The notes under the pieces are model-generated. The model searched no databases. It was not told the origin of the DNA and saw only the letters and a list, made by a program, of their open reading frames with translations. The position numbers and the translations under genes are program-made. A DNA stretch of 64,000 nucleotides, taken from the NCBI RefSeq assembly GCF_000374065.1, contig NZ_KB893245.1, forward strand, positions 496,001 through 560,000, in the 5' to 3' direction. This DNA is from Spirosoma luteum DSM 19990 (GTDB lineage Bacteria; Bacteroidota; Bacteroidia; Cytophagales; Spirosomataceae). This document shows, in pieces, positions 7,786-17,127 of the stretch; the first letter of the stretch is position 1, and each line of letters opens with the position of its first letter.

Positions 7786-10527
7786 ATGAAAATCAACAGT
7801 ACGTTCGCCATTTACGGATCAATTTGTCTTTCGTTACTCGTTCTGCTGGGTAGTTGTCGCCGGGCTGGCTCTAAAGTCAGTCATACCGATGGCATTACGT
7901 CTGCCTATAAAACGGCTACGGACGATAGCACGTTAGCAAGCAGTAAGTCGCCGTTTCTAATGCCCTATAACCGGATTATCGATGGAGCGGGGCAATCTGT
8001 CAGTTTTGGCGATGCCAGTCTGGAGAATCATAGCCTGGATGCCGTGTTGCTACCCGATAAGCAGACACTGGTGGTGGAAGACCGCTTCGGAATCGCTTTT
8101 TTTAACGTAAAAACGCACCAGCTTCTTTCGCGCTGGGATTATAACAAAGGCTCGGCTCTTAAAGGCAGTATGAGTTCTTTCTCCGGCATCAAGGCCATAG
8201 TACAGCATGATTCCACCTATATTTTTTGGGGGGCGGGTGGCCGGGGTAAACCAAACTCCTATGTAATGCAGGCCGTTTGGGACGGTACCCGCGCTCAATT
8301 GATACAAACTATTCCCTTCGAACCGGTAGCCCCGGCCACCATTGCGCTGCCCAATGAGGTAGCGGTAAAAGAGGAAAATGGTGAATTGTATCTGTACACG
8401 GTTCTGAATGGTAACAATCAATTGGTAAAGATTCGGGTGGCGGACAGAAAGGTAGTCTGGACCGTGCCAACTGGTGTGGCTCCCTTCGGTCTGACCATCG
8501 TGGGCAACAAAGCCTATGTGACTAACTGGGCAGGCCCCGTACCTGATGCGGCCGATGGGCTGGAAACAGCGGGCGTTCCCTGGGGAAGCGCGTACATTGA
8601 TCCCAAAACGGGTGCCCTGTCGCGGGGAACGGTTTCTATTATCGACATACAGCAGGGTAAGGCAGAGCGGGAAGTACCCGTTGGACTGCATCCCAACGCT
8701 ATCATCAGCAGCCCCGACCAGCGGTTTCTGTACGTAGCCAATGGCAACAGTGATTATGTTTCTGTATTGGATGTGCAGAAACAGCAGGTTACCGATTCCA
8801 TTTTTGTGGGTTTGTACAACCGGGGAAATGGCTATATCGGCAGTACGCCGAATGCGTTGGCAATCCATCCCTCCGGCAACACGCTGTACGTGGCCAACGG
8901 GATGGATAATGCACTCTGTGTCGTTGCGCTGGGTAGCCGGGTGGCCACGTCCGGCACCGGCACTACCACTATAAAAGGCTATATTCCCACGCAGGCATAC
9001 CCATCCGGCATCGTGTTGAACAACGATGAACTGTACGTGACGAATCTGGAGGCATCCGGTGCCCGAATTGCCAACCCTGTCGATCAGAGTGGACAAGGTA
9101 AAAGCCCATCCAGGAAAGAGATAAAGGCTTACAACTCCCACAAGCAATTGGCGTCCGTTTCGTTTATTCCCGTTCCCGGTCAATCGGAGTTGGATGCCTT
9201 TACGGAGAAAGTGAAAAAAATGAGCATGCAGTTTCGGCTGGCGTTGACGGAACAGATGCCCCGCCCCGGCATCGCGCCCAAACCCGTGCCCGAGCGGATT
9301 GGCGAGCCATCTGTTTTCAAACACGTGCTCTACATTATAAAGGAGAACCGCACGTATGACCAGGTGCTGGGCGATATGAAAGAAGGTAACGGGATGCCTG
9401 AACTGTGCATCTTTGGCGATAGCATTACCCCAAATCAGCACCGGCTGGCGAAGGATTATCTGTTGATGGATAACTACCACGTTTCAGGAAAATCATCGGC
9501 TGAAGGGCACCACTGGGCCAGTGCGGCTATCGTAACGGACTACACCGAAAAAAGCGTGCGGGCCTGGTTCCGCAGTTATCCCCACGTTTTATACGATGCG
9601 CTGGTGTACGATAAAAAGGGCCTGATCTGGAACAACGCCCTCGACCATGGCAAAACGGTTCGTATCTATGGCGAAGCCTGCACCTGTCATTTCGATAAAA
9701 AACAGTACAACTGGAAAGACCTGTACCAGCTTCAGCAAACGGGTCAGCCGTTTTCCTACACCAATACCACCACCATTTCGCGCGTGAGGCCCATTCTGGC
9801 GCAGGATTTCCCCGGCTGCGATGACGAAACCATCAGCGACCAGATGCGGGCCGATGCGTTTATCAAGGAGTTGAACGAAACGGCGGCCAATCCCAACGCC
9901 GACCTGCCTAACCTGATGGTAATGTCGTTACCCAACGACCACACGGCGGGCACGAACCCGGCCTTCCCCACGCCCAAAGCCATGGTGGCCGATAATGACC
10001 TGGCCGTTGGCCGGATTGTGGATGCTATTACGCACAGCCGGTTTGCGGAATCGACCGTTATTTTCATCACGGAAGATGACTCGCAGGCGGGTTGGGACCA
10101 CCTATCGGCTTACCGAACCACTGGTTTTATTATCAGCCCTTATTCCCGGCTGAAAACAACTATTCATACGAACTACAACCAGACCTCTATGGTCCGGACG
10201 ATGGAACAGATACTGGGTCTCCCGCCCATGAATGTCATCGACGCTACGGCCCTGCCCATGTTCGACTGCTTCACGAACAAACCCGACCGTTCGTTCGCGT
10301 ACACGAAGCAACCGAACCTCGTCAATCTGGCCGAGATGAACCCGTCACCCACCGGTCTGAAAGGGCCAGCCCTGCGATTTGCCACTCAGTCAATCAAGTA
10401 CAAGTTTGACCTTATTGACCGGGGACATGACGACCTGCTCAATCGTATCTTGTGGTTCAGTGCGAAAGGTAAAAAACGGTATCCAGCCGAGTTGGCTGGT
10501 GCCGAGGATGATGACGATGATGATTGA
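7786..10527 (+). CDS. YncE-like beta-propeller / phosphoesterase lipoprotein, paralog A
   Basis: This 913-residue lipoprotein has an N-terminal signal with lipobox LLGSC. A beta-propeller of the YncE/NHL type spans about residues 60-430, with repeated motifs such as RFLYVANGNSDYVSVLDV and NTLYVANGMDNALCVV. A C-terminal phosphoesterase domain of the acid phosphatase/phospholipase C superfamily spans about residues 510-860. Its likely metal-site residues are Glu520-Asn521 in IKENRTYDQVLGDM and Glu763-Asp764 in ITEDDSQAGWDH. The protein ends in Glu followed by six Asp. It should be anchored in the outer or inner membrane facing the periplasm. Substrate is unknown. It is the first gene of a three-gene operon with a paralog and a deacetylase. 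Confidence 0.85.
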   Translation: MKINSTFAIYGSICLSLLVLLGSCRRAGSKVSHTDGITSAYKTATDDSTLASSKSPFLMPYNRIIDGAGQSVSFGDASLENHSLDAVLLPDKQTLVVEDRFGIAFFNVKTHQLLSRWDYNKGSALKGSMSSFSGIKAIVQHDSTYIFWGAGGRGKPNSYVMQAVWDGTRAQLIQTIPFEPVAPATIALPNEVAVKEENGELYLYTVLNGNNQLVKIRVADRKVVWTVPTGVAPFGLTIVGNKAYVTNWAGPVPDAADGLETAGVPWGSAYIDPKTGALSRGTVSIIDIQQGKAEREVPVGLHPNAIISSPDQRFLYVANGNSDYVSVLDVQKQQVTDSIFVGLYNRGNGYIGSTPNALAIHPSGNTLYVANGMDNALCVVALGSRVATSGTGTTTIKGYIPTQAYPSGIVLNNDELYVTNLEASGARIANPVDQSGQGKSPSRKEIKAYNSHKQLASVSFIPVPGQSELDAFTEKVKKMSMQFRLALTEQMPRPGIAPKPVPERIGEPSVFKHVLYIIKENRTYDQVLGDMKEGNGMPELCIFGDSITPNQHRLAKDYLLMDNYHVSGKSSAEGHHWASAAIVTDYTEKSVRAWFRSYPHVLYDALVYDKKGLIWNNALDHGKTVRIYGEACTCHFDKKQYNWKDLYQLQQTGQPFSYTNTTTISRVRPILAQDFPGCDDETISDQMRADAFIKELNETAANPNADLPNLMVMSLPNDHTAGTNPAFPTPKAMVADNDLAVGRIVDAITHSRFAESTVIFITEDDSQAGWDHLSAYRTTGFIISPYSRLKTTIHTNYNQTSMVRTMEQILGLPPMNVIDATALPMFDCFTNKPDRSFAYTKQPNLVNLAEMNPSPTGLKGPALRFATQSIKYKFDLIDRGHDDLLNRILWFSAKGKKRYPAELAGAEDDDDDD

Positions 10528-10568
10528 GCCCGAATCTACCTTAAAAACCCTACAATACTTTATCAACC

Positions 10569-13079
10569 ATGGCAAAACATACCACTATTCTGTACGCGCT
10601 GGGGGCTTTGGTACTCCTTACTTTAGCAGCCAGTTGTAACCGAAAAAGTAATTCGGCCCAGACCTCCCAGGAAGCCGATGTATACAAAAGTCTGGCCGCC
10701 AAACGGGTCAATCTGCCGAATGGGTGGTCACTAACGCCCACCGGTCGGAGTCTGAACCTGGACGATTTACCGCTGAATCTGGTGGTTTCTCCATCCAAAA
10801 AGTATCTCGCCGTTACGAACAATGGGCAGAGTACCCAAAGCATCATGCTGATTGATGCTAAAACCGAAAAGCTTATTGACTCCACCAAAGTGGCCAAAGC
10901 TTATCTGGGGCTGGCCTTCAGCGATGACGAAACGCGGTTGTATGCATCGGGCGGTAACGACAACAAAATCTTGGTGTACAAAATTGAAAACCAGAAGCTG
11001 GTGCCTGGCGAAGCGATTGTACTGGGAAAACCCTGGCCGGTGAAAATTTCGCCGACGGGCTTGTGTGTAGATGATGCGAAGAACCGTCTTTACGTGGTCA
11101 CGAAAGAAGACAGTTCGCTGTACATCTGCGACACGAAAAACCGGCAAGTGCTGCGCCGGATAAACGTAGGCAATAAAGCCTATACCTGCACGCTCTCCCC
11201 CGACAAAAATGAGTTGTTTATTTCGATTTGGGGTGGTGCCAAAGTACTAATGATTAATACGAGTACGCAGGCCATCACGGCTGAAATTGCCACCAATAAA
11301 AACCCCAATGACCTGCTGCTCACCCGCGATGGCAAGTACCTTTATGTTGCCAATGGCAATGATAATACAGTAGCTTTAATTGATGTGGCCAAACGGCAGG
11401 TTATTGAAACACTGACGTCTTCACTCTTTCCCAACGCGCCCGTGGGCACCACGCCCAATGGACTTGCTCTGAGCGACGATCAAAATACCCTGTATATTGC
11501 CAATGCGGATAACAACTGCCTGGCTGTGTTCGATGTAACCCGAAAAGGCCACAGCCAGTCCAGCGGGTTTATTCCAACGGGCTGGTATCCAACGGCTGTA
11601 GAAGTGATTGGTTCGAAAGTTTTTGTAACGAACGGAAAAGGGTTTTCTTCCAAAGCCAATCCCCGCGGACCAAACCCCGTGAAATCCCGAACAGCGCAGG
11701 AAGTTGGCCCTAATCCACAGGCCAACCTCGGTCCGGTTCAGTACATTGGGGGCCTGTTTAAAGGCACACTCTCCATCATCGACGTACCCGGCACCGATGT
11801 TTTAGCAGCCTATTCCCGGCTGGTTTATGCCAATACACCCTACACCAAAACAAAAGAACTTCAGGCCGAAGGGGAAGCGGGTAACCCAATTCCGATGCGG
11901 GTTGGTGGCAACGGTCCGTCGTCACGGTCACCCATTAAATACGTGTTTTATATCATCAAGGAGAACCGTACCTACGACCAGATTCTGGGTGATATGAAGG
12001 AAGGTAATGGCGATGCTTCCCTTTGTTTATTTCCCCAGAAAATAACGCCAAATCATCACGCGCTGGCGAAGCAATTTGTGTTGCTGGATAATTTTTACGT
12101 GGATGCCGAAGTCAGTGCCGATGGGCACAACTGGTCGTCGGCAGCGTACGCTAATGACTACATCGAAAAAAACTGGGTGACCAGTTACGGTGGTCGTGGC
12201 GGTACGTATGATTATGAGGGCAGTAAAGAAATTGCTCACCCACGGGATGGCTTCATCTGGGATCACGCACAGCGTGCCGGTATATCCTATCGTAGTTACG
12301 GCTGGTTTGCTGATGATGCTAAAGCTAATGTGAAAGTGCTTGATGGTCATTTTTGCCCCGACTTCAAAGGCTTTAATCTGGGTTATCTCGACGTCAATCG
12401 TGAAGAGGTGTGGGAAAAGGATTTTGATCAGTTAGTGGCTGCCGGTAAAGTTCCCGCCCTCAATACCGTACGCTTTGGCAACGACCATACCTCGGGGGCA
12501 CGGGTGGGTATGCCAACGCCAGAAGCCGCCGTTGCCGATAATGATCTGGCCGTTGGGCGATTCGTCGAACACCTGTCCAAAAGTCCTATCTGGAACGAAT
12601 CCGTTGTGTTTATTCTGGAAGACGATGCTCAGAATGGCCCTGACCACGTAGATGCGCACCGTTCCATTGCCTTTATGGCTGGGGGATATGTAAAACGGGG
12701 ATTCGTCGATCATACCATGTATTCGACTTCGGGTATGTTGCGCACCATAGAGTTGATTCTGGGTCTCAAGCCCATGAGCCAGTACGATGCGGCTGCTACG
12801 CCCATGTGGCGGTGTTTCGCCAAAAAGGCGGACTCGACGCCGTTTAAAGCACAGGAAGCAGGCGTTAATATCAACGAGAAGAACGTGGCTGTCAACCGAA
12901 ACTCAAAACGCTCGTCGCTGTTCAACCTGACTCATCCCGATGATATTGATGACCTTGTTTTCAGTGAGATTGTCTGGCAAACGGTACGGGGAGAAAGGAG
13001 CGTTATGCCCGCCCCCCGGCGCGGTGCTTTTGTGCGATTGGGGCAAAAAGGTGAGGACGACGATGATGATGACGATTAG
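10569..13079 (+). CDS. YncE-like beta-propeller / phosphoesterase lipoprotein, paralog B
   Basis: This 836-residue paralog follows the previous gene after 41 nt. It has the same plan: lipobox LAASC, a YncE-like propeller (for example KYLYVANGNDNTVALIDV and NTLYIANADNNCLAVFDV), then the phosphoesterase domain. Glu465-Asn466 lie in IKENRTYDQILGDM and Glu684-Asp685 in ILEDDAQNGPDHVDAHR. It ends in Glu plus seven Asp, encoded by mixed GAC/GAT codons. It lacks an insert present in paralog A around the CTCHF region. Two active-looking copies side by side suggest duplication with different substrates. The next gene starts 9 nt downstream, so translation is probably coupled. Confidence 0.85.
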   Translation: MAKHTTILYALGALVLLTLAASCNRKSNSAQTSQEADVYKSLAAKRVNLPNGWSLTPTGRSLNLDDLPLNLVVSPSKKYLAVTNNGQSTQSIMLIDAKTEKLIDSTKVAKAYLGLAFSDDETRLYASGGNDNKILVYKIENQKLVPGEAIVLGKPWPVKISPTGLCVDDAKNRLYVVTKEDSSLYICDTKNRQVLRRINVGNKAYTCTLSPDKNELFISIWGGAKVLMINTSTQAITAEIATNKNPNDLLLTRDGKYLYVANGNDNTVALIDVAKRQVIETLTSSLFPNAPVGTTPNGLALSDDQNTLYIANADNNCLAVFDVTRKGHSQSSGFIPTGWYPTAVEVIGSKVFVTNGKGFSSKANPRGPNPVKSRTAQEVGPNPQANLGPVQYIGGLFKGTLSIIDVPGTDVLAAYSRLVYANTPYTKTKELQAEGEAGNPIPMRVGGNGPSSRSPIKYVFYIIKENRTYDQILGDMKEGNGDASLCLFPQKITPNHHALAKQFVLLDNFYVDAEVSADGHNWSSAAYANDYIEKNWVTSYGGRGGTYDYEGSKEIAHPRDGFIWDHAQRAGISYRSYGWFADDAKANVKVLDGHFCPDFKGFNLGYLDVNREEVWEKDFDQLVAAGKVPALNTVRFGNDHTSGARVGMPTPEAAVADNDLAVGRFVEHLSKSPIWNESVVFILEDDAQNGPDHVDAHRSIAFMAGGYVKRGFVDHTMYSTSGMLRTIELILGLKPMSQYDAAATPMWRCFAKKADSTPFKAQEAGVNINEKNVAVNRNSKRSSLFNLTHPDDIDDLVFSEIVWQTVRGERSVMPAPRRGAFVRLGQKGEDDDDDDD

Positions 13080-13088
13080 GTTTACAAA

Positions 13089-13928
13089 ATGAGGCATCTT
13101 CTCTTTTTTCTACTGCTTGTTAATACGGCTTTTGCCCAAACGGTACCACCCCGATTGATTATTCGGGGTGATGATATGGGCTATGCACACAGTGGAAATG
13201 AAGCACTGATTACCTGCTATAAAGACGGTATCGAAACGTCCATTGAGGTGCTCGTACCATCGCCCTGGTTTCCGGAAGCGGTGCAACTGCTGGCCGAAAA
13301 CCCGACTGTCGATGTGGGTATCCACCTGACCCTTAGTAGTGAGTGGGACAACCTCAAGTGGCGCCCCGTATCGGATTGCCCCAGCCTGCGGGATGCCGAC
13401 GGGTATTTTTATCCCATGATTTACCCGAATAAAAACTACCCGAAACGCTCGGTTGTCGAAAACAACTGGCAACTGGCCGATGTCGAAAAGGAATTTCGGG
13501 CGCAGATTGAACTGGCCCTGAAAAAGATTCCGCGCATCAGTCATATTTCCGGTCATATGGGGTGCACCAGCATGGGCGATGACGTGAAAGCACTGGTCAA
13601 AAAACTGGCGCAGGAATATAAAATTGATATTGATCCAGTAGCAAAGGGCGTAACCAGCATCGGCTACATCGGTGCACACGCCACGTCGGAAGAGAAAATC
13701 GCCGGCTTTATGAAGATGCTCGAACGTCTGGAACCGGGCAAAACGTACCTGTTTGTCGACCACCCCGGCCTGGACACGCCCGAACTAAAGGCCATTCACC
13801 ACATCGGCTACGAGCAGGTTACCCAGGACCGGCAGGGCGTAACCGACTGCTGGACCAACGACCGCGTGAAGGCACTAATTAAAACCAAAGGCGTTCAGCT
13901 AATTAGCTACAAGGATTTAGTAAAATGA
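13089..13928 (+). CDS. Secreted ChbG/YdjC-like carbohydrate deacetylase
   Basis: The YdjC/ChbG family removes acetyl groups from oligosaccharides such as chitobiose using a metal ion. A short signal peptide ends at about Ala16-Gln17. The metal site is suggested by Asp28-Asp29 in IIRGDDMGYAHS, His79 in VGIHLTL and the later HISGHMGC. The 279-residue length fits. Unlike cytoplasmic ChbG it is exported, which places it with the two lipoproteins encoded upstream (9-nt gap). The last codons and the stop codon lie inside the 43-bp inverted repeat shared with the convergent radical SAM gene. Confidence 0.85.
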   Translation: MRHLLFFLLLVNTAFAQTVPPRLIIRGDDMGYAHSGNEALITCYKDGIETSIEVLVPSPWFPEAVQLLAENPTVDVGIHLTLSSEWDNLKWRPVSDCPSLRDADGYFYPMIYPNKNYPKRSVVENNWQLADVEKEFRAQIELALKKIPRISHISGHMGCTSMGDDVKALVKKLAQEYKIDIDPVAKGVTSIGYIGAHATSEEKIAGFMKMLERLEPGKTYLFVDHPGLDTPELKAIHHIGYEQVTQDRQGVTDCWTNDRVKALIKTKGVQLISYKDLVK

Positions 13929-14020
13929 ATTTTGAATGAGCCAATGATAGAGTGAGTGAATAAGTATTGTTGCTAACTATTCACTCACTCTATCATTGGC
14001 TCATTCAAAATTCATTTTAC
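13920..14020. terminator. 43-bp perfect inverted repeat over two convergent stop codons
   Basis: The arm 13920-13962 is perfectly complementary to 13978-14020, with a 15-nt loop. The stop codon of the deacetylase (13926-13928) and that of the radical SAM gene (14017-14019) both lie inside the stem. A bidirectional terminator is the simplest reading, although there is no G+C-rich core or T-run and the arms are far longer than needed. Confidence 0.75.
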
Positions 14021-15039
14021 GCCCACACCTTCGTTCCCTCGGTGCAATTCCGGCACATCTCAATTTCTGAGCGGGAACGGAACAGGGTTTCGCGGAAATC
14101 CTGGTAAGCCGGGCCATGCCAGAGGTCGGCAAAGGATTGGGTTTGTAAGTCGCCGAGCCGGTGATGCGCATCTTTGTCAAAACAGCAGGGCACCACTAGG
14201 CCATCCCAGGTAATGACGCAGGAGTGCCACATCTTCCAGCAATGGTCGCCAAAGCCATTTTTAATCTGGTAAGTGCCGTCGGTTTGAGGGGCGTAGCGGC
14301 TGTACTCGTCCAGCGAAGGGATGAGTTCATTGCCCTGTTCGTAGTCGTAAATCTGAGCCGTTTTCAGCCCTACTTCATCCACGCCCAGTTCGCGAGCCAA
14401 TTTTTTGACTTCGGCAATTTGATGCTCGTTGGGTTTTACCACCAAAAACTGAAAGACAACGTGGGGCGTGCGTGATTTCAGTTCTTTTTTCCAGCGTAAA
14501 ATATTCTTTGTGCCTTCCAATACTTTTTCCAGCTTTCCCCCCACTCGATATTGCTGGTACACCTCCTGCGTAGTGCCATCAATCGAGATAATGAGCCGGT
14601 CCAGCCCCGACTCAACCGTTTTACGGGCGTTGGCATCGGTCAGGTAATGGGCGTTGGTGCTGGTAGCGGTGTAGATGTTCCGCTCCGTAGCGTACCGAAC
14701 CAGGTCCAGAAACTGAGGGTGCAAATAAGGCTCGCCCTGGAAGTAGAAAATCAGATAAAGCAGTGTATCGTGCAGTTCGTCGATGGTGCGTTTGTACAGG
14801 TCCTCACCCAGCATCCCCGTCGGGCGGGTAAACGACCGGAGCCCGCTGGGGCATTCCGGGCAGCGCAAATTACAGCTTGTGGTTGGCTCAAACGAGATGG
14901 ACATGGGCAAGCCCCGCTGTACGGGCTTGCCCGTTTGCTTCGCCAGATAATAACTCGACAGCACCCTGAGCGCATTCGCCACCCGTTTGGGCGTTAGTTT
15001 GGACACAAAGTTGAGGCCGTCTGACAGATTGCGATTCAT
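14017..15039 (-). CDS. Radical SAM / SPASM-type protein
   Basis: This 340-residue enzyme has a radical SAM 4Fe-4S motif CNLRCPEC (Cys56, Cys60, Cys63) preceded by EPTTS. Typical core elements follow, such as FYFQGEPYLHP and LIISIDGTTQEVYQQYRVGG. The C-terminus has a SPASM-like cysteine cluster (HCWKMWHSC, VVPCCFDKDAHHRLGD, MCRNC) for extra iron-sulfur clusters. This class includes peptide-modifying and sugar-modifying enzymes; the substrate here cannot be read from the sequence. No short precursor peptide is visible nearby. The start is fixed by a TACCTTTG promoter box that ends only 4 nt before the ATG. Confidence 0.9.
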   Translation of the reverse strand: MNRNLSDGLNFVSKLTPKRVANALRVLSSYYLAKQTGKPVQRGLPMSISFEPTTSCNLRCPECPSGLRSFTRPTGMLGEDLYKRTIDELHDTLLYLIFYFQGEPYLHPQFLDLVRYATERNIYTATSTNAHYLTDANARKTVESGLDRLIISIDGTTQEVYQQYRVGGKLEKVLEGTKNILRWKKELKSRTPHVVFQFLVVKPNEHQIAEVKKLARELGVDEVGLKTAQIYDYEQGNELIPSLDEYSRYAPQTDGTYQIKNGFGDHCWKMWHSCVITWDGLVVPCCFDKDAHHRLGDLQTQSFADLWHGPAYQDFRETLFRSRSEIEMCRNCTEGTKVWA

Positions 15040-15043
15040 GAAG

Positions 15044-15051
15044 CAAAGGTA
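15044..15051 (-). promoter_or_regulatory. -7 box (TACCTTTG) adjoining the radical SAM start
   Basis: TACCTTTG on the minus strand matches the Bacteroidota -7 consensus TAnnTTTG exactly and lies 4 nt before the ATG at 15039. Transcription would start at or within a few bases of the ATG, giving a leaderless mRNA. No clear -33 TTG was found at the expected spacing. Confidence 0.6.
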
Positions 15052-15131
15052 CGGCCAATCGGCTACCGAGATACTTTTTTAAACCAGAGGCCTTGTAGGG
15101 GCCGACTAAGTAATTTCGCAATGCGACCTGA

Positions 15132-17123
15132 TTACCGGAGCGCATAAACGCGGCAGCCGCTTTCCTCAAAAACAATTTCGCCTGCCGGGATTCCCGCTAT
15201 TTTCTTCGGTAACTCCCCTGTCATGCTGGCCGCAAAAGCGTAATTAGGAACAGATTCCTCTGTTGAGGCTGCCAGCCTCCAGACAATGTATTTTCTTGTG
15301 CTGCCGGGGGGTATCAGACAGGTTGTTTCTTTACCGGCAATATCCGGCCAGATACGCTCTGCAAACTGGCGCATTCGTGAGATAACCACGAACTGGTCGG
15401 CGTTTTGCCCCCATACGAAAGGGCCATGCGTTACTTTGTCGGGCTGCCGTTCGTCCTCTATTCTAAATACATACAGTTTTGTGTATTCTTCATTGGCTCC
15501 CCGCTGTTCGTGCAGGTTCCGTACTTCGAAGCCAAGCCCTACGTAACTGGGCATATCGGTTAGGAAGAGGGCCGTGAAGTAGCGAAATAGATTACCCGTC
15601 CGGTAAAACTCGTCGAAACGAGGGTCATCTTTATCGGCTGTCATCACCGTAAAGTTGGGGGCGAACCGGCGTGTTTTAAGGTAAGTATAATAATCAGCAA
15701 ACTGGCGTTTGAATTCTTTCGATCCAACCACGAGCGACTGTAAGTCTCCCAGGGTCGAATCGGCTTCGATAGCATCCAGGTGGTCGAGTTCATTACCGTA
15801 TCCCATCGTGTTTGGGGGAGCCAGGAAGGTTTCGGCGAAGAAGGCGAAATGGGGTACGCCATTTGCCTGAACGTATTTTTTGATGGCCCGTAACGGGTCG
15901 TAAAAGTCGCCTATTGCGGCAGGTACGCCACCCGGTCTCATCTGGACGTGGGCCATATCACCCCGCATGAAATCGAAGTTGTACGTGCGCTGGCAGTCGG
16001 ACACTTTCCGGCAGATGTAGTCCCAGGCGGGTACGTTGGGTCGGTCGAAGTCCAACTCCCAATGCTGATTATTATCTTTTGATTCGTAAAACCGATAGCG
16101 CGCCAAAGGGCCAAACACCCGCGACATAGGCTCTGGCTTATTGAACGCGTACTGGTACCAGGTTTGTCCAAAACCATCCAGCACAAAATCAGTCGGATCA
16201 ATGTGGATACCCCGGTAGGGTGGAGCCATCGTCATGGGCAGGGTTTCAAATCCCTGCGCCACCAGATGCCTGATAAGAGCCAGCCGCCGATTCAGTCGGC
16301 CGCCGTGGTCGTTTGGGTAGCCAAATAGTATACGCAAGCGTTGCTCGTCGGTCAAAATGGCAATATCCGTCGAGAAAAAAGTGTCTTTTGTAAATGTCAG
16401 CTGGCTAGTATCGGCCGCCCCGTGAAATTTCAGAAACTGCCAGATGGCTTCTTCTACGTATCGGTAAACATAGCTGGAATGATCGATCAATTCGGCAGGT
16501 TTTCCCTGCTTAACACCCCGCTGGACCCACTCAAATAAGGATGGGCAAGCCAGTACCATCTCCGACAGACGGTCGGTGTGCGGAATAACGTCCATACCAA
16601 TGGTTCGACCCAGGGCATGAATCAGGTTTGTAACGACTTTCAACTGCTTCTCAACCGAATCGAGCGCGGGAACGAAACTGGCCAGCGACACGTCGAAAAA
16701 CTCCGGGTTTATCTGCCAGCTTACCATGCCATATAAACTACCGACTACGCCCGGCTCCCAGATGGGCAATAGGTGAATACTGTCATGGCAGGCGGGTAAG
16801 GTGAGGGTATAATTGATAAGCTTCCAGAAGGAGCCAATAGTCCGTACATTGACCCCAATCATGTTGCTTTTCTTTAGCCACGACCCATCAGCGTATTGGC
16901 TGGCCGGACTTTCAACGGTTTCGGCTGGATTCAATGCCTTTCGCAGCACGTCATTTCCCAGTCGCTTATGTAGCATGTCGAGCGTTTGGTACACCGTAAA
17001 CTGTACGGCTGTCTGCGGCAACAGATTTGGTATAAACGACAGCTTACCGGACTGATAGGTGTCAGTACGCTGTTTATATTGCCGATTCCAGTCGGCTTGT
17101 AGATTGGCGATTGAGTCGGACAT
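15132..17123 (-). CDS. Divergent GH13-like (alpha-amylase fold) protein
   Basis: I do not recognise a named family, but the layout suggests a clan GH-H TIM barrel. HLLPIWEPGVVGSLYG (about 117-132) resembles the early barrel strand region of alpha-amylases. MDVIPHTDR (Asp178) resembles region I, normally DVVxNH. YNFDFMRGDMAHVQ (Arg387, Asp389) resembles region II with its RxD nucleophile. FFAETFL (Glu431) resembles region III. VMTADKDDPR (Asp497) may be region IV, with the usual His replaced. At 663 residues it has no signal peptide, so it should be cytoplasmic. It sits upstream of the radical SAM gene on the same strand, each gene with its own promoter box. A role in alpha-glucan metabolism is inference. 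Confidence 0.5.
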   Translation of the reverse strand: MSDSIANLQADWNRQYKQRTDTYQSGKLSFIPNLLPQTAVQFTVYQTLDMLHKRLGNDVLRKALNPAETVESPASQYADGSWLKKSNMIGVNVRTIGSFWKLINYTLTLPACHDSIHLLPIWEPGVVGSLYGMVSWQINPEFFDVSLASFVPALDSVEKQLKVVTNLIHALGRTIGMDVIPHTDRLSEMVLACPSLFEWVQRGVKQGKPAELIDHSSYVYRYVEEAIWQFLKFHGAADTSQLTFTKDTFFSTDIAILTDEQRLRILFGYPNDHGGRLNRRLALIRHLVAQGFETLPMTMAPPYRGIHIDPTDFVLDGFGQTWYQYAFNKPEPMSRVFGPLARYRFYESKDNNQHWELDFDRPNVPAWDYICRKVSDCQRTYNFDFMRGDMAHVQMRPGGVPAAIGDFYDPLRAIKKYVQANGVPHFAFFAETFLAPPNTMGYGNELDHLDAIEADSTLGDLQSLVVGSKEFKRQFADYYTYLKTRRFAPNFTVMTADKDDPRFDEFYRTGNLFRYFTALFLTDMPSYVGLGFEVRNLHEQRGANEEYTKLYVFRIEDERQPDKVTHGPFVWGQNADQFVVISRMRQFAERIWPDIAGKETTCLIPPGSTRKYIVWRLAASTEESVPNYAFAASMTGELPKKIAGIPAGEIVFEESGCRVYALR

Positions 17124-17127
17124 AAGG

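Noticed and set aside
8050..9480. 476-residue open frame on the minus strand
   Set aside because: It is antisense to the propeller-phosphoesterase lipoprotein gene, whose lipobox, propeller and phosphoesterase motifs are clear; the minus-strand translation resembles no protein.
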